Shown here in pieces: positions 7,847-18,552 of a stretch of 64,000 nucleotides of DNA. Every line of letters begins with the position of its first letter. Position 1 is the first letter of the stretch. The position numbers and the translations under genes are program-made. The notes beneath the pieces were generated by a model. The model saw nothing but the letters and a program-made list of their open reading frames with translations. It made no database searches and had not been told where the DNA came from. The stretch is from Halomonas binhaiensis (GTDB taxonomy: Bacteria; Pseudomonadota; Gammaproteobacteria; Pseudomonadales; Halomonadaceae). The DNA is taken from NCBI RefSeq assembly GCF_008329985.2, contig NZ_CP038437.2:4831270-4895269 (forward strand), in the 5' to 3' direction.

Positions 7847-9012
7847 GACCGTTGTTCCTGGGATGGGGAGGCTGGGATGGCCAGGTGTTCTGGCACATCA
7901 ATGGAAGCTGGTCTGGGAGGGGGCTCAGAGCCTTCATGGACGGCGCGTTGGAGTCCAAAGGCCCAGGCCAGAACCTCGGCTACGGCGTTGTACAACTCGA
8001 CTGGGATTTCACGATCAAGGTCAACGTGGTGGTAGAGCGTTCGGGCCAGGGGGGGCGCGGATAACAGAGGAATGCCAGCCTCATGGGCAAGCTCACGAAT
8101 TCTTGTCGCCACGTGGTCCATGCCCTTGGCCACGACTTTCGGTGCACCCATGCTGTTCTCGCGGTAACTCAATGCCACTGCATAATGGGTGGGGTTGGTA
8201 ATGATCACGTCGGCCTGGGGTACCTGACTCATCATCCGGCTACGGGCCATGGCCTGTTGCTGTTGACGAATGCGGCCCTTGATCTGAGGGTCTCCTTCGG
8301 ATTCCTTGTGTTCCTGGCGGATGTCTTCCTTGCTCATGCGCAGTTTCTTGTTGTGGCTCCATAGCTGATAGGGAACATCGATAAGGACCACCACGACCAA
8401 GGTCATCACCATCAACCCACAAGCCCTGGCGATCAGCCGTACGGCCTCGGACAAGGCGGCGGTCAGTGGCAGGCTCATCAGGTCCATGGCATGGCCACGG
8501 TGATGGAGAAGAAGGATCGCCCCGATGCTGCCTACCAGCCCTGCCTTGGCAATCGCCTTCCCCAGTTCGGCCAGGGCATGGGTTGAGAGCATGCGTGATA
8601 ACCCCTTGACTGGGTTGAGCTTTGACAATTGAGGTTTGAGTGACTTGGCCGATAGCAGCCAGCCGCCGAGCAGTGCTGGTGCTGCCAACGCAACCACGCT
8701 GAGCAACACAAAAAGCGGTATCAGGTTGAACAGGCTGCGCTGACCGAGCGACAGGGCCTGGTCCAGCATCGGCATGGTCTCCATTGCCTCTCTGCGCTCG
8801 AACAGAAAGGCCTGTTCCATGACGGAGCTCAGCAGGTCATACAGCTGATGGCCCAGGGACCATAGGCCAATGACACCAGCCAGAAGCAACAGAAAGGTGG
8901 CAAGCTCCCTGGAGCGTGCTACCTGGCCTTCCTCCCGAGCTTTTTCCTTGCGTCGGGGGGTGGCGTCTTCGGTTTTTTCCTGATCGCTGCTTTGGTCGGC
9001 CATGACGGTCAT
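7843..9012 (-). CDS. flhB: Flagellar export switch protein FlhB
   Basis: FlhB is the export-gate protein that switches specificity from rod/hook to filament substrates after cleaving itself. It has four membrane segments in residues 40-220 and a cytoplasmic domain with the autocleavage motif NPTH at 273-276. The amphipathic N-terminus is rich in KTEDATPRRKEKAREEGQV, as in all FlhB proteins. The C-terminal ~30 residues are proline-rich and poorly conserved. A second ATG at 9003 (MADQ) is an equally good start. It is followed by flhA with a 4-bp overlap. The separate small FlhB-like protein at 21707-22048 is related to its C-terminal domain. Confidence 0.97.
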   Translation of the reverse strand: MTVMADQSSDQEKTEDATPRRKEKAREEGQVARSRELATFLLLLAGVIGLWSLGHQLYDLLSSVMEQAFLFERREAMETMPMLDQALSLGQRSLFNLIPLFVLLSVVALAAPALLGGWLLSAKSLKPQLSKLNPVKGLSRMLSTHALAELGKAIAKAGLVGSIGAILLLHHRGHAMDLMSLPLTAALSEAVRLIARACGLMVMTLVVVVLIDVPYQLWSHNKKLRMSKEDIRQEHKESEGDPQIKGRIRQQQQAMARSRMMSQVPQADVIITNPTHYAVALSYRENSMGAPKVVAKGMDHVATRIRELAHEAGIPLLSAPPLARTLYHHVDLDREIPVELYNAVAEVLAWAFGLQRAVHEGSEPPPRPASIDVPEHLAIPASPSQEQRS

Positions 9013-9122
9013 CGGGCGAGATAGTCACTGCCCATTGTGCGTCGAGCCATGCTGGTCAAAGGCCGGAAAAAGGCAGTAAAGGACTGTCTTCTCCGGCCTT
9101 CAGGATAGGGAAGGTGAAGGGG

Positions 9123-9806
9123 TTAGAAGCCCAGCTCATCAAGCAGGTCGTCGACCTGGTCCTGATTGGCCATGACATCGGCGTGGCTAGTATCGATCTG
9201 TGGCCCGTTGAGTAAGCCCTGGTCTCTTTCCTGGGCCTTCTGTCGTCGGTTTTCCCGGACGTCACTCGCAGGTACGTTATCGAGCAGGACCTGGACCAGT
9301 TGCTGCTCGATTTCCCGGATGACATCCATCATGCGCTTGATGACCTGTCCCGTCAGGTCTTGGAAATCCTGTGCCATCAATATTTCAAGCAGTTCCTGGC
9401 GGGTGGCCTGGGTATGTTCCGGTACTTCGGCTAGATAGGCCTGGGTATCGTGGATCAGCCTGGCGACTTCCGTGCTGCCTTGCTCCAACGGAAGGGTTTC
9501 CTGGCAGGTTGTCCAGCGCTGCTGAAGTGCATTGGCTCGCTCACTCATCAGGTCCTGCAGGGGCTGGGCGCGGTCGATGGCATTGAGAGAGCGCTCTGCG
9601 GCCTGCTCGGTCATGGTGGCGATGTAGCTCAATCTGTCTCGCGCATCGGGTATTGCCTCGGCGGCACGTTCGACTTCCTTGTCCAGGCCCAGTTCACGCA
9701 TGCTGTCGCGCAGCATGCGTGCCAACTGGCCGATGCGCTGCACCATTTCATCGTTGGATGCAGTGGACACAAGGCCGGGATTGATCGTCCGTGGTTCGCT
9801 CATCAT
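9123..9806 (-). CDS. cheZ: Chemotaxis protein phosphatase CheZ
   Basis: CheZ removes the phosphate from CheY-P and so ends the motor reversal signal. The 227-residue protein has the expected long helical hairpin. Its active-site stretch is [18 protein letters not shown], with the conserved aspartate and glutamine (QDFQDLTGQ). The far C-terminus [12 protein letters not shown] is the CheY-binding peptide. AGGAG precedes two adjacent ATG codons (9806 and 9803). It lies directly downstream of cheY, as in enterics, and upstream of flhB. Confidence 0.95.
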   Translation of the reverse strand: MMSEPRTINPGLVSTASNDEMVQRIGQLARMLRDSMRELGLDKEVERAAEAIPDARDRLSYIATMTEQAAERSLNAIDRAQPLQDLMSERANALQQRWTTCQETLPLEQGSTEVARLIHDTQAYLAEVPEHTQATRQELLEILMAQDFQDLTGQVIKRMMDVIREIEQQLVQVLLDNVPASDVRENRRQKAQERDQGLLNGPQIDTSHADVMANQDQVDDLLDELGF

Positions 9807-9830
9807 TGTCTCCTGGTAGTGTCCTGGATC

Positions 9831-10220
9831 TCATATGCCAAGCTTCTCGAATATCTTGTTCAACTTTTCCTCAAGTGTGGCGGCGGTGAAGGGCTTGACC
9901 ACATAACCGTTGGCTCCGGCCTGGGCGGCAGCGATGATGTTTTCCTTCTTGGCTTCGGCGGTGACCATCAGTACCGGCAAGGACTTCAGGCCATCATCTG
10001 CACGGATGCGCTTGAGCATTTCCAGGCCATCAAGGTTAGGCATGTTCCAGTCCGATACCACGAAATCGAAAGCTTCTGCGCGCAAGCGGGCCAGGCCTTC
10101 TTCACCATCTTCGGCTTCCTCGACATTGGTGTAGCCCAATTCCTTGAGCAGGCTGCGCACGATGCGACGCATGGTGGGAAAGTCATCCACCACCAGGATG
10201 CGCATATTCTTGTCGGCCAT
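9831..10220 (-). CDS. cheY: Chemotaxis response regulator CheY
   Basis: A single-domain receiver of 129 residues that, once phosphorylated by CheA, binds FliM at the motor switch. The key residues fall at E. coli positions: acidic pair Asp12-Asp13, phosphoacceptor Asp57 (SDWNMP), Thr87 and Lys109 (VVKPF). There is no output domain. It lies between an MCP gene and cheZ. Confidence 0.97.
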   Translation of the reverse strand: MADKNMRILVVDDFPTMRRIVRSLLKELGYTNVEEAEDGEEGLARLRAEAFDFVVSDWNMPNLDGLEMLKRIRADDGLKSLPVLMVTAEAKKENIIAAAQAGANGYVVKPFTAATLEEKLNKIFEKLGI

Positions 10221-10258
10221 GGGATGTCCTCTATTGATCCGAATTGATGTGTCTAGCG

Positions 10259-11935
10259 TTAAAACGTTTCCCAGTCATCGGTATCTTCCGAGGGAGGTTT
10301 CTTGCCGGAAGTCTGGGGCGGTCTGGATGCGTCGTCTGTCTCCACCAGAGGCAGGAGCGTGAGCGTGCGATTGGCCAGGGAGGCTGTCTCGTGAGGGGAT
10401 GATGACAGCCTGAATACGGCCATGGAGCTTTCCAGAGAGTTCGCCTGACGAGACAGGCTTTCGGCTTCTCGGGAGACCTTCTGGACCAGAGAGGCATTGA
10501 GCTGTGTCGCCTGATCCATCTGCATCACGGCTTGGCCGATCTGGACGATGCCATCGCTCTGTTCGCGTGAAGCCACGGCGATCTCGTCGACGATATCGCT
10601 GACCCGACGCACCGAAGCCACGACGTCCCGCATGGTATCGCCCGCCTGGCGGGCCAAGGAGGCGCCATCTTCCACCTGGCTGGCGGATGTCTCGATCAGT
10701 GCCTTGATCTGACGCGCGGCTTCTGCGGAGCGGCTGGCCAGGCTGCGGACTTCTCCTGCCACCACGGCGAAGCCACGGCCCTGCTCGCCTGCGCGGGCGG
10801 CTTCGACCGAGGCATTCAAGGCCAGAATGTTGGTCTGGAAGGCAATGGAGTCGATCATGCCGGTAATTTCGGCAATTTCTCGGGAGCTTGAGCTGATGCG
10901 CCCCATGGTGTCGACAACCTGACCGACCACTTCGCCACCCTTTTCGGCAGTGTGAGAAGCTTCCAGTGCCAGGTGGCGTGCCTGGCCAGCATTGTCGGCG
11001 TTCTGTGCGACGGTGGTGGTGATCTCCTCCATACTGGAGGCGGTTTCCTCCAGTGAAGCTGCCTGCTGTTCGGTGCGTGATGCCAGGTCGATATTGCCGG
11101 TAGCGATTTCTTGACTGACGCTGACGAGCTGCATACTGCTCTGGCGTACTCCGCTGACAGTGTTGGTCAGACTGTCCTGCATGTTGCGCATGGCACTGAA
11201 CAGGCGGCTGAGTTCGTTGCGGCCCTCGACCCTGATCTCTGAACTCAGGTTACATCTGGCGATGTTTTCCAGCGTGGCCACTGACAGTTTCAGTGGCGTC
11301 ACGATCAGGCGGCGTATACATAGATAGACGGTGCCATAACCCAGCAGAATGGTGGCTAATGCGACGTACCTCAACATCGAGAAATTGGCGCTGACCTTCT
11401 CGAATGACGTCATGAGAGCATTGCTGCGATGATTGCCATAGTCGGCGAAGTCGCGCACAGTTCGGTTGAGCTCGAGGATATTCGGGGCCAGTTGGTCGCG
11501 CAGCTTGTCATAACCCTCGACATCGCCGTTCGTCAACGCTGTCACCAGTTGTGGTGCCGATAGGGCGACCGCATGATAGGCCTGTTCGACAGCGTCGCCG
11601 AGCGCGATACCATCTCCCAGGCGCTCCGATGCAGCGAAGGTGTTGAAATGATGCTCGGATTGCTCGATGCGTTCTGCTGATTTTTCCAGGAACCTGGGTT
11701 CGCCGGTGTCACGATAGACTTCCATGTCGAACAGGGCGCTCGAGAACGCCGCGCTGGTCTGATTGAGCTGATTAAGCTGCTGTATGTTGACCGCATCAAT
11801 TGACGCCATGGTTTGCTTGGCTTCGCCATTGGTCTTGGTGCCGATGGCCACGATCGTGCCGGTGAGCATAATCAGGAACAGCAGTAGCGCTATGATCAAC
11901 GAGTGAATACTTACATTGCGGAGTTGGTTGAACAT
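10259..11935 (-). CDS. Methyl-accepting chemotaxis protein with C-terminal CheR-binding peptide
   Basis: A 558-residue transmembrane receptor. The first membrane segment is about residues 11-33; a periplasmic helical domain (about 34-190) resembles four-helix-bundle ligand domains; the second membrane segment is about 190-210. HAMP and the methyl-accepting signalling domain follow, with the hairpin tip [20 protein letters not shown]. The protein ends DDWETF, nearly the NWETF pentapeptide that tethers CheR and CheB in high-abundance enteric receptors. The ligand cannot be told from sequence. It lies between cheB and cheY. Confidence 0.93.
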   Translation of the reverse strand: MFNQLRNVSIHSLIIALLLFLIMLTGTIVAIGTKTNGEAKQTMASIDAVNIQQLNQLNQTSAAFSSALFDMEVYRDTGEPRFLEKSAERIEQSEHHFNTFAASERLGDGIALGDAVEQAYHAVALSAPQLVTALTNGDVEGYDKLRDQLAPNILELNRTVRDFADYGNHRSNALMTSFEKVSANFSMLRYVALATILLGYGTVYLCIRRLIVTPLKLSVATLENIARCNLSSEIRVEGRNELSRLFSAMRNMQDSLTNTVSGVRQSSMQLVSVSQEIATGNIDLASRTEQQAASLEETASSMEEITTTVAQNADNAGQARHLALEASHTAEKGGEVVGQVVDTMGRISSSSREIAEITGMIDSIAFQTNILALNASVEAARAGEQGRGFAVVAGEVRSLASRSAEAARQIKALIETSASQVEDGASLARQAGDTMRDVVASVRRVSDIVDEIAVASREQSDGIVQIGQAVMQMDQATQLNASLVQKVSREAESLSRQANSLESSMAVFRLSSSPHETASLANRTLTLLPLVETDDASRPPQTSGKKPPSEDTDDWETF

Positions 11936-11975
11936 TTGAACGATCCTTGTCAGTCACATCTGGAGTGCCTGGTGT

Positions 11976-12046
11976 GGTTCAAGAGTGCTGTATTCGATAG
12001 CGCGATATTCGATGGCGCGATATTCAAGTGCTGTGTTCGAAAACGC
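11976..12046. repeat. 13-15-bp degenerate tandem array abutting the cheB stop
   Basis: About five units start near 11976, 11991, 12006, 12021 and 12034. The central two (TATTCGATAGCGCGA and TATTCGATGGCGCGA) differ at one base. The array runs up to the cheB stop codon and fills much of the gap before the downstream MCP gene. Confidence 0.8.
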
Positions 12047-13104
12047 TATACCCGCTGGGCTCGACCCGAGGCTGCGACCAGCGAAATCAAACGTGCCGCA
12101 ATATCATCCAGTGCGACCACTTCCATGGCTGCGTTCAAGGCAATGGCTTCCCGGGGCATGCCGAATACCACACAACTCTGCTCGTCCTGGGCCAATGTCG
12201 ACGCACCGGCCTGCCGCATGTCGAGCAAACCTATCGCACCGTCCTTGCCCATCCCGGTAAGTAGCGCAGCGACCGCGTTGCGCCCGGCACAGCGTGCGGC
12301 TGAACGGAACAGCACGTCGACCGAGGGGCGATGACGATTGACTGGGGGACCATCGTGCAGACGAGTGATGTAGTTGGCGCCACTTCTGGCTAGTTCGAGG
12401 TGGTGGTCGCCTGGCGCGATATAGGCATGACCGGGCAGTACACGCTCACCATCCTCGGCTTCCTTGACCGTGATCCGACACAGGCGGTCGAGGCGCTCGG
12501 CAAAGGAGCGAGTGAAGCCGCCAGGCATGTGTTGGGTGATCAGAATGGCTGGGCTGTTGGCGGGGAGTGGCTCCAACACCTGGCGAATGGCCTCGGTACC
12601 GCCGGTTGATGCGCCGATGATGATCAACTTTTCACTGGATACCATCGGGGCGGCAAGAGTCGCGACCGGAGCGTTGGTTCGGGGGCGCTGGCGGGGCTTC
12701 GAACGCGCTGCTGCGCGAATTCGACCGACAATCTCCTCGGCATAATCGAGCATGCCGTTGCGAATCCCCATCGATGGCTTGGAGATGAAATCGACCGCCC
12801 CCAGCTCCAGCGCTCGCAGGGTGACCTCGGAACCAGCCTGGGTCAGAGATGACACCATCAATACCGGCATTGGACGCAGTCGCATCAGGCGTTCGAGAAA
12901 ATCGAGGCCGTCCATGCGTGGCATTTCGACATCCAATGTCAGTACATCCGGGTTGTGCTGCTTGATCAGATCGCGGGCTATCAGAGGATCTGGCGCTACT
13001 GCCACGACCTCCATGTCCGGCTCGTCGTCGATGATCTCCTGGAGCAGGTTACGGATTAGCGCCGAGTCATCGACACACAGCACCTTTATTTTCGGCGTGC
13101 TCAA
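12046..13104 (-). CDS. cheB: Chemotaxis protein-glutamate methylesterase/deamidase CheB
   Basis: CheB removes methyl groups from, and deamidates, chemoreceptors when phosphorylated by CheA. An N-terminal receiver domain (phosphoacceptor Asp58 in [12 protein letters not shown]) is joined to a C-terminal esterase domain. The catalytic set is visible as [19 protein letters not shown] and LTGMGKDGA. The start is taken as TTG at 13104 ([13 protein letters not shown]) because AGGAG lies 7 nt upstream. A TTG at 13131 would add nine residues. It follows cheR and precedes an MCP gene. Confidence 0.95.
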   Translation of the reverse strand: MSTPKIKVLCVDDSALIRNLLQEIIDDEPDMEVVAVAPDPLIARDLIKQHNPDVLTLDVEMPRMDGLDFLERLMRLRPMPVLMVSSLTQAGSEVTLRALELGAVDFISKPSMGIRNGMLDYAEEIVGRIRAAARSKPRQRPRTNAPVATLAAPMVSSEKLIIIGASTGGTEAIRQVLEPLPANSPAILITQHMPGGFTRSFAERLDRLCRITVKEAEDGERVLPGHAYIAPGDHHLELARSGANYITRLHDGPPVNRHRPSVDVLFRSAARCAGRNAVAALLTGMGKDGAIGLLDMRQAGASTLAQDEQSCVVFGMPREAIALNAAMEVVALDDIAARLISLVAASGRAQRV

Positions 13105-13204
13105 ATGTCTCTCCTGGAAAACCGGTAGCAAGTGCAGGTTGTGAACGAAAACCGCTGTCGTATACGGCCTGATGGCAGTGTTATCGACGCAATGACGGTG
13201 GGCT

Positions 13205-14173
13205 TTAGGACTCTTTGGGGCTTCCAGATGTTTTTTTGACTTCTGTCGTCAATCCATGGGTTTTTCTCTTGCTCCCTGGCGGTAGCCCATAGACAGTTTG
13301 GCCACAGCGCAACAGGACTGTGCTCTGTGCCGCAATATGTTCCGAATGGCCAAGGAACAGCAGGCCATTGGGCTTGAGAAGGGGAATGAAGCGTCCGAGG
13401 ATGCGTTGTTGGGTAGCTTCGTCGAAATAGATCAGTACATTGCGACAGAAAATGGCATCGAAGGGACCTGTCAGATCCCAGTGGGAAGACAGCAGATTGA
13501 GAGAGGAAAAACTCAGGTGACTGGCCAGGTCTGGATGAATCCTGACCTGGCCTTGACGACTGCCTTTGCCGCGCAGGAAGTAGCGATGAACCAGGTCGTC
13601 ATCAAGCTGTGCAAGGCGTTCCCATGGGTAGATTCCGGCGCGAGCCTTGGCCAGTGCCTCAGTATCGATATCTGTCGCTATGACCTCGAAGCGTTGCTGC
13701 GCGAGGCTGCTGGGTCCCAGGGCATCGTTGAGGGTCATGGCAATGGAGTAGGGCTCTTCTCCAGTGGATGAGGCTGCACACCAGACACGCATTCGTCCCT
13801 GGCATTGCCGAGCATGCTTTGCCAGCAACGGAAAGTGATGCGATTCGCGAAAGAAAGCCGTCAGGTTGGTGGTCAGGGCATTGATGAAAATCTCCCACTC
13901 ACTGTTGTCCGGATGCCCATCAAGGCGACTGAGATAATCTCCGAAATGGCGGATGCCCAGCTGTCTCAAGCGCTTGGCCAGGCGTCCATAGACCATTTCC
14001 TGCTTGTGTTCGGCAAGCACGATACCCGCGTGCTGGTAAATAAGCGCGCGTATACGATTAAAATCATCTGCTGTCAGAATCAGGTCGCGCCCCAGCGATG
14101 CCCTGGCATCGCTGGATACGCTGCTCCCTGATGACTGGTGGAGGGAGGAGAGCCTGTTCAAAATGCCTCCCAT
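13205..14173 (-). CDS. cheR: Chemoreceptor methyltransferase CheR
   Basis: CheR methylates glutamates on chemoreceptors using S-adenosylmethionine. The N-terminal helical domain is followed by the SAM-binding fold. Visible signatures include [13 protein letters not shown], the motif-I region [19 protein letters not shown] and [13 protein letters not shown]. At 322 residues it has short N- and C-terminal extensions relative to E. coli CheR. The ATG at 14173 overlaps the 3' end of the upstream MCP gene by 16 bp, which suggests translational coupling; a later start cannot be excluded. The linked receptors carry tether peptides for it. Confidence 0.94.
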   Translation of the reverse strand: MGGILNRLSSLHQSSGSSVSSDARASLGRDLILTADDFNRIRALIYQHAGIVLAEHKQEMVYGRLAKRLRQLGIRHFGDYLSRLDGHPDNSEWEIFINALTTNLTAFFRESHHFPLLAKHARQCQGRMRVWCAASSTGEEPYSIAMTLNDALGPSSLAQQRFEVIATDIDTEALAKARAGIYPWERLAQLDDDLVHRYFLRGKGSRQGQVRIHPDLASHLSFSSLNLLSSHWDLTGPFDAIFCRNVLIYFDEATQQRILGRFIPLLKPNGLLFLGHSEHIAAQSTVLLRCGQTVYGLPPGSKRKTHGLTTEVKKTSGSPKES

Positions 14174-15861
14174 TCCTCAGTCTCGCGTTGTGAAGGAATA
14201 TTTGCTGAAGAAAGAGAAGGCGAATGTGATGAAGAATGTGGTGAGGATGCTATGGAAGCCTGAGAAGAGGCGGAAAATTCTGTCAGCAGGAAATGTCCCA
14301 TGGTGGTTGTCAGGCGGCGGGCCTCGGCTTCAAGCTGGGTGGAGGCGGTTGCGGATTGTTGTACCAGTTGAGCGTTCTGTTGAGTGACCTGCTCCATCTG
14401 GGTTACCGCATCATTGATCTGCTGAATACCATGGCTCTGTTCGATGGAAGCAGAGGCAATCTCATCCATGATGTCACTGACGCGTGCCACGGAGCTCACC
14501 ACCTCTTTCATCACTCGCCCGGCATCATCAACTCGCATGGAGCCAGCCTCGACCTGTTTCAATGAGGCGTCGATGAGTTCACGAATCTCGCTGGCAGCCC
14601 CTGATGAACGGCTGGCCAGCTTGCGAACTTCCTCTGCCACCACGGCGAATCCTCGGCCGTGTTCACCTGCCCGGGCGGCTTCCACTGACGCGTTGAGGGC
14701 CAGAATGTTGGTCTGGAAAGCAATGGCATCGATGGTGCTGATGATATCGGCAACGCGATGGGACCCTGTACGGATTCCCTGCATTGTTTCGATCACCTCG
14801 TTCACGACTTCTCCGCCCTGGCTGGCTGAGCTGCTGGCTTCTCTGGCGAGTTGACTGGCCTGACGAGCGTTGTCTGCATTCTGGCCCACGGTCGAGGAAA
14901 GCTCTTCCATGCTCGATGCCGTTTCCTCTAGTGAGGCTGCCTGTTGTTCTGTGCGTGCCGACAGGTCGTTATTGCCGGAGGCAATATGCTGGGAGCCCTG
15001 GTAGATCAGTTCTCCGCTGCTACGCGCTGTTCCCACGATGTTGACCAGACCTTCCTGCATCTGTGCAAGTGAGGTGTACAAGCGTCCGATACAGATAGGT
15101 ATGCTGGCTTTGTTGCCGATCAAGGGAATCTTGTGCGACAAGTCACCTTTTTCAACGGCCCCGAAGTAGGTGATCAAGCCCGTAAGTGGTCGGGCGACGT
15201 TGACTGTAGTGTCCCAGAGCATGCCAATGATGGTGATGATGGCGATGCTCAGCACGACGACGATGCACCACTGCATCAATTTCGTTTGTGCAAGAAAGTC
15301 TCGGTACAGCGTGGTGCCCTGGTCTGTGGCAGTGTAAAAGAAGTTCAGACAGGCTTGTTCGAAGCTGTCGACCATCTTTTGAACGTCAGGAGCATTGCGG
15401 GTAAAGGCTCCGACGTTATCGTCGGCCAGCCTTTGACGTTGTGGCAGCAGACCATCATTGAGAAGCGTGTCGTAGGTTGTGCGAATATTGCTGAGTAACT
15501 CGGTTTGATCAGGTTGTGTTGGCAGGGCGAAAAAACTCTTGATGAGTTGGTTGAGGTCATCGATGTTCTTGTCCAGGCCGGTGACATCCTGTTTAAGCTC
15601 TTCGGGCTTGTCGTGCCAGTCGTTGGCCAGCAGTCTGGCGCGGATATCACGCATTCCGACCTGGGTGACCAACTGCGTCGAGATAGCGCGATTCAGCATG
15701 GTACGCTGGTCTACATTGACTTCGTTCAACTCGCGGATAGACGATTCGCTGATAGCGGAGGTATAGAGCCCAAGGCCACTTAGAATGGTGACCAATGTAG
15801 CAAATAGGCAAAGTACCAGAGACCAGCGCACTTTAATGCTTATGTTATGGAGTTGTTTCAC
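14158..15861 (-). CDS. Methyl-accepting chemotaxis protein (Tar/Tsr type) with CheR tether
   Basis: A 567-residue chemoreceptor. A first membrane segment (about 11-33) and a periplasmic helical domain (about 34-190) precede the second segment (about 193-213), HAMP and the signalling domain with tip [20 protein letters not shown]. The last residues, EEWEAF, resemble the CheR-binding pentapeptide of Tar and Tsr. Its place between cheW and cheR is that of tar in enterics, but the periplasmic sequence does not let me name a ligand. It is probably in the motA operon. Confidence 0.93.
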   Translation of the reverse strand: MKQLHNISIKVRWSLVLCLFATLVTILSGLGLYTSAISESSIRELNEVNVDQRTMLNRAISTQLVTQVGMRDIRARLLANDWHDKPEELKQDVTGLDKNIDDLNQLIKSFFALPTQPDQTELLSNIRTTYDTLLNDGLLPQRQRLADDNVGAFTRNAPDVQKMVDSFEQACLNFFYTATDQGTTLYRDFLAQTKLMQWCIVVVLSIAIITIIGMLWDTTVNVARPLTGLITYFGAVEKGDLSHKIPLIGNKASIPICIGRLYTSLAQMQEGLVNIVGTARSSGELIYQGSQHIASGNNDLSARTEQQAASLEETASSMEELSSTVGQNADNARQASQLAREASSSASQGGEVVNEVIETMQGIRTGSHRVADIISTIDAIAFQTNILALNASVEAARAGEHGRGFAVVAEEVRKLASRSSGAASEIRELIDASLKQVEAGSMRVDDAGRVMKEVVSSVARVSDIMDEIASASIEQSHGIQQINDAVTQMEQVTQQNAQLVQQSATASTQLEAEARRLTTTMGHFLLTEFSASSQASIASSPHSSSHSPSLSSANIPSQRETEEWEAF

Positions 15862-15950
15862 AGCTCTAACCTTCCATGTTTTATGCGATAGAATCGTTGA
15901 TTGAAAAAATATTTAAATAACTTTTATAAATGGCTGTTTCGCCATGTGGT

Positions 15951-16004
15951 TGAAGTTGCTCAGAGAGGTGAAGCTAGCCAGAGAGATGAATCCACCCAGA
16001 GGCT
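15951..16004. repeat. 18-bp x3 tandem array abutting the cheW stop
   Basis: Three units of exactly 18 bp (15951-15968, 15969-15986, 15987-16004) share the pattern TGAAGTTGCTCAGAGAGG with several substitutions. The array ends on the first base of the cheW stop triplet (16004-16006). Confidence 0.85.
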
Positions 16005-16507
16005 CAATGGCTTTCAGAAATATGCTCGACGAGTGCGATTTCCTCACTGGTAAGTAAGCGTTCGATATCCACCAGCACCAGCATGCGGTCGTCAAGACAG
16101 CCAAGGCCATTGAGATAGTCAGATGACAGGGTGGAGCCGAATTCCGGAGCAGGCTTGATCTGCTCGGGGAGCAAGGTCATGACATCAGAGACACTATCGA
16201 CCACGATGCCGATCACTCTCTGACCGACGTTGGTCACAATGACGACGGTCTGCCCATCGTAGGCGACCCTTTCGAGGGCGAACTTGATGCGCAGGTCGAC
16301 GATGGGAACGATGGTTCCGCGTAAGTTAGTGACTCCTTTGATGAAGTTCGGCGCATTGGCGATACGGGTGACATTCTCGTAGCCGCGGATTTCCTGAACC
16401 TTGAGAATGTCGATGGCGTATTCCTCGTCACCGAGAGAGAAGACAAGGAATTCCTGATGGTTGAGGTCGCTGGCGACAAGTGCAGAGCCTTCACTCAAGT
16501 CGGTCAT
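16004..16507 (-). CDS. cheW: Chemotaxis coupling protein CheW
   Basis: CheW couples chemoreceptors to the CheA kinase in the polar or lateral arrays. The 167-residue protein has the expected beta-barrel pattern, with [20 protein letters not shown] near the N-terminus and [18 protein letters not shown], a strongly conserved receptor- and CheA-contact region. The ATG overlaps the cheA stop by 4 bp. It is followed by a tandem-repeat array and then the MCP gene. Confidence 0.97.
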   Translation of the reverse strand: MTDLSEGSALVASDLNHQEFLVFSLGDEEYAIDILKVQEIRGYENVTRIANAPNFIKGVTNLRGTIVPIVDLRIKFALERVAYDGQTVVIVTNVGQRVIGIVVDSVSDVMTLLPEQIKPAPEFGSTLSSDYLNGLGCLDDRMLVLVDIERLLTSEEIALVEHISESH

Positions 16508-18540
16508 GGCATCATTTCCTGTGACATAGGTGGCTGGGGCAGAAAAGCAGGTATCGTCTGGTCATGCTGGCCTGGTGACAGGGTGGCTTTCTTGTGACGA
16601 TGCAGGCGATGTAGATCAGTGATATCAAGAATCAGCGCAACGCTACCGTCGCCGAGAATGGTGGCCGCAGAAACACCGGGAACGCGGCGATAGTTGGTCT
16701 CAAGATTTTTCACCACCACTTGTTGCTGGCCGATGAGATCATCTACCAGCAAGGCATAGCGCCGCCCTTCTCCCTGCACGATTACGGCAATAGCTTCGGT
16801 TGGCTCGGTACAGGCTCCGTCCACGTCCAGTGCTTCGTGAACAGTCACAATAGGGAGATATTCATCACGGACCTTGAGTACCAGGTCATCGCCGGTGATG
16901 GCGTAAAGGTCTTGCTTGGCTGGCTGTAGCGATTCGATAACTGCTGACAGAGGCAGAATGAAGGTTTCCTTGCCAGCCCGGATCGACATGCCATCGAGAA
17001 TGGCGAGTGTCAGCGGCAACACGATGCGAGTGGTGGTGCCTTGCCCGGGACGTGAGAGAATCTCGACATGCCCGCCCATGGCCTGGATGTTGCGCTTGAC
17101 CACATCCATGCCAACGCCGCGCCCGGAGACATCGCTGATTTCTGCGGCAGTGGAGAAACCCGGAGCAAAGATCAACTGCCAGACTTCCTCATCGCTCATG
17201 GCGTCCGAGACGTTTAGCCCGCTTTCGCTGGCCTTGGCGAGAATGCGCTCGCGATTCAACCCGGTGCCGTCATCCATCACCTCGATGAGAATGTTGCCGC
17301 CCTGATGCTGAGCCGACAGCGTCAGGCGCCCGGTAGAGGGTTTGCCGGCCGCCGCTCGCGCATCGGGGAGCTCGATACCGTGGTCGAGACTGTTGCGCAC
17401 AAGGTGGGTAAGGGGATCGATGATGCGTTCGGTCAGGCTCTTGTCGAGTTCGGTGGACTCTCCTTCGGTGACCAGTTCGATCTGTTTGCCGAGCTTGCTG
17501 GCCAGGTCGCGAACCAGGCGAGGGAAGCGGCTGAAGACATAGTCCATTGGCACCATGCGAATGGACATCACGGCTTCCTGCAAGTCTCGTGCATTGCGCT
17601 GCAGTAGGCTCATTCCGCCGAGCAGCGCGGCATGCTCGTTGCCCTGCAACTCGCTGACGGTCTGGTCAAGCATCGACTGGGTGATGATCAGCTCACCAAC
17701 CAGGTTGATGATCTGATCGACCTTGTCCACGGCAACCCGAATGGAGCCATTTTCCTGGGCGGGCTTGGCTTTTGCAGGCCGGATGGCTGGGGAGCTGGCT
17801 TTCCTGGAGGGGGGCGTGTCAGTAGCCGGCACCTTGTCGACGGGCGTTGGTGTGGTGCTCGCCATGGGAGTGATGCTGACCTGCTCTGGTTCGACAATGA
17901 AGCACATCACCGCCTCGATGGCATCGGCATCTTCTGTCGTGGCCAATACAACCCGGCACTGGTCTGCATCACTGTGCTGTTCAACTATGTCTCCCAACTG
18001 CCCCAGCTCTTCTATCAGCAGACCTATATCCTGTTCGCTGACGTTGTTCAGTGTGACAATCAGGGATTGCGCGGCCTGTGGGGCCTGTGCGGAAGGCAGA
18101 GAGGTGGCACTACTCTCGGATGCCGAAGTGCCGGAGGTTTTCTGGCCGTCGCCAATTTCCTGGTCAGCGATGCTGTTCAGGACATGGCAGGCCTGCTCGA
18201 AGGCCGCTTGATCAGGAGTGGTGCCATGGCGATAGGCCGCCAGCTGGTCACTAAGTTCGTCCTTGGTGGCAAGAAACGCATCGATGAGTTCCCCTCGCAG
18301 CTTCAATTCACCACGTCGGGCGTGATCGAGCAGGTTCTCCAGCAGGTGCGTGGTGCGCTGAAGCGCTTCAAAGCCGAAGGTTCCGGCGCCTCCTTTGATT
18401 GAATGAGCGGCGCGGAAGATGGCATTGAGCTGCTCGATGTCCGGCACGTCAGGGTCAAGGGCCAGAAGATGCCCTTCCATGTCTGCCAGCAGTTCTTCGG
18501 CTTCCTCGAAAAAGGTATCGCTGAAATCTTGGATATCCAT
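16504..18540 (-). CDS. cheA: Chemotaxis sensor histidine kinase CheA
   Basis: CheA autophosphorylates in response to receptor state and donates phosphate to CheY and CheB. Domain order: HPt with His46 in [14 protein letters not shown]; a CheY/CheB-binding P2 region (about 155-225); a proline-rich linker; dimerisation P3 (about 260); the ATPase domain with [18 protein letters not shown] and GRGVGMDVV; and a C-terminal CheW-like domain (about 535-650). The length of 678 is slightly above E. coli CheA. It lies 12 bp after motB, overlaps cheW, and follows the enteric mocha operon order. Confidence 0.97.
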   Translation of the reverse strand: MDIQDFSDTFFEEAEELLADMEGHLLALDPDVPDIEQLNAIFRAAHSIKGGAGTFGFEALQRTTHLLENLLDHARRGELKLRGELIDAFLATKDELSDQLAAYRHGTTPDQAAFEQACHVLNSIADQEIGDGQKTSGTSASESSATSLPSAQAPQAAQSLIVTLNNVSEQDIGLLIEELGQLGDIVEQHSDADQCRVVLATTEDADAIEAVMCFIVEPEQVSITPMASTTPTPVDKVPATDTPPSRKASSPAIRPAKAKPAQENGSIRVAVDKVDQIINLVGELIITQSMLDQTVSELQGNEHAALLGGMSLLQRNARDLQEAVMSIRMVPMDYVFSRFPRLVRDLASKLGKQIELVTEGESTELDKSLTERIIDPLTHLVRNSLDHGIELPDARAAAGKPSTGRLTLSAQHQGGNILIEVMDDGTGLNRERILAKASESGLNVSDAMSDEEVWQLIFAPGFSTAAEISDVSGRGVGMDVVKRNIQAMGGHVEILSRPGQGTTTRIVLPLTLAILDGMSIRAGKETFILPLSAVIESLQPAKQDLYAITGDDLVLKVRDEYLPIVTVHEALDVDGACTEPTEAIAVIVQGEGRRYALLVDDLIGQQQVVVKNLETNYRRVPGVSAATILGDGSVALILDITDLHRLHRHKKATLSPGQHDQTIPAFLPQPPMSQEMMP

Positions 18541-18552
18541 ATCGGTGTGGGC

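Noticed and set aside
9450..10247. 265-codon plus-strand open frame across cheZ and cheY
   Set aside because: It crosses two real genes on the opposite strand and their gap; no family resemblance.
17632..18402. 256-codon plus-strand open frame inside cheA
   Set aside because: Shadow of the cheA reading frame; the protein is low in recognisable structure.
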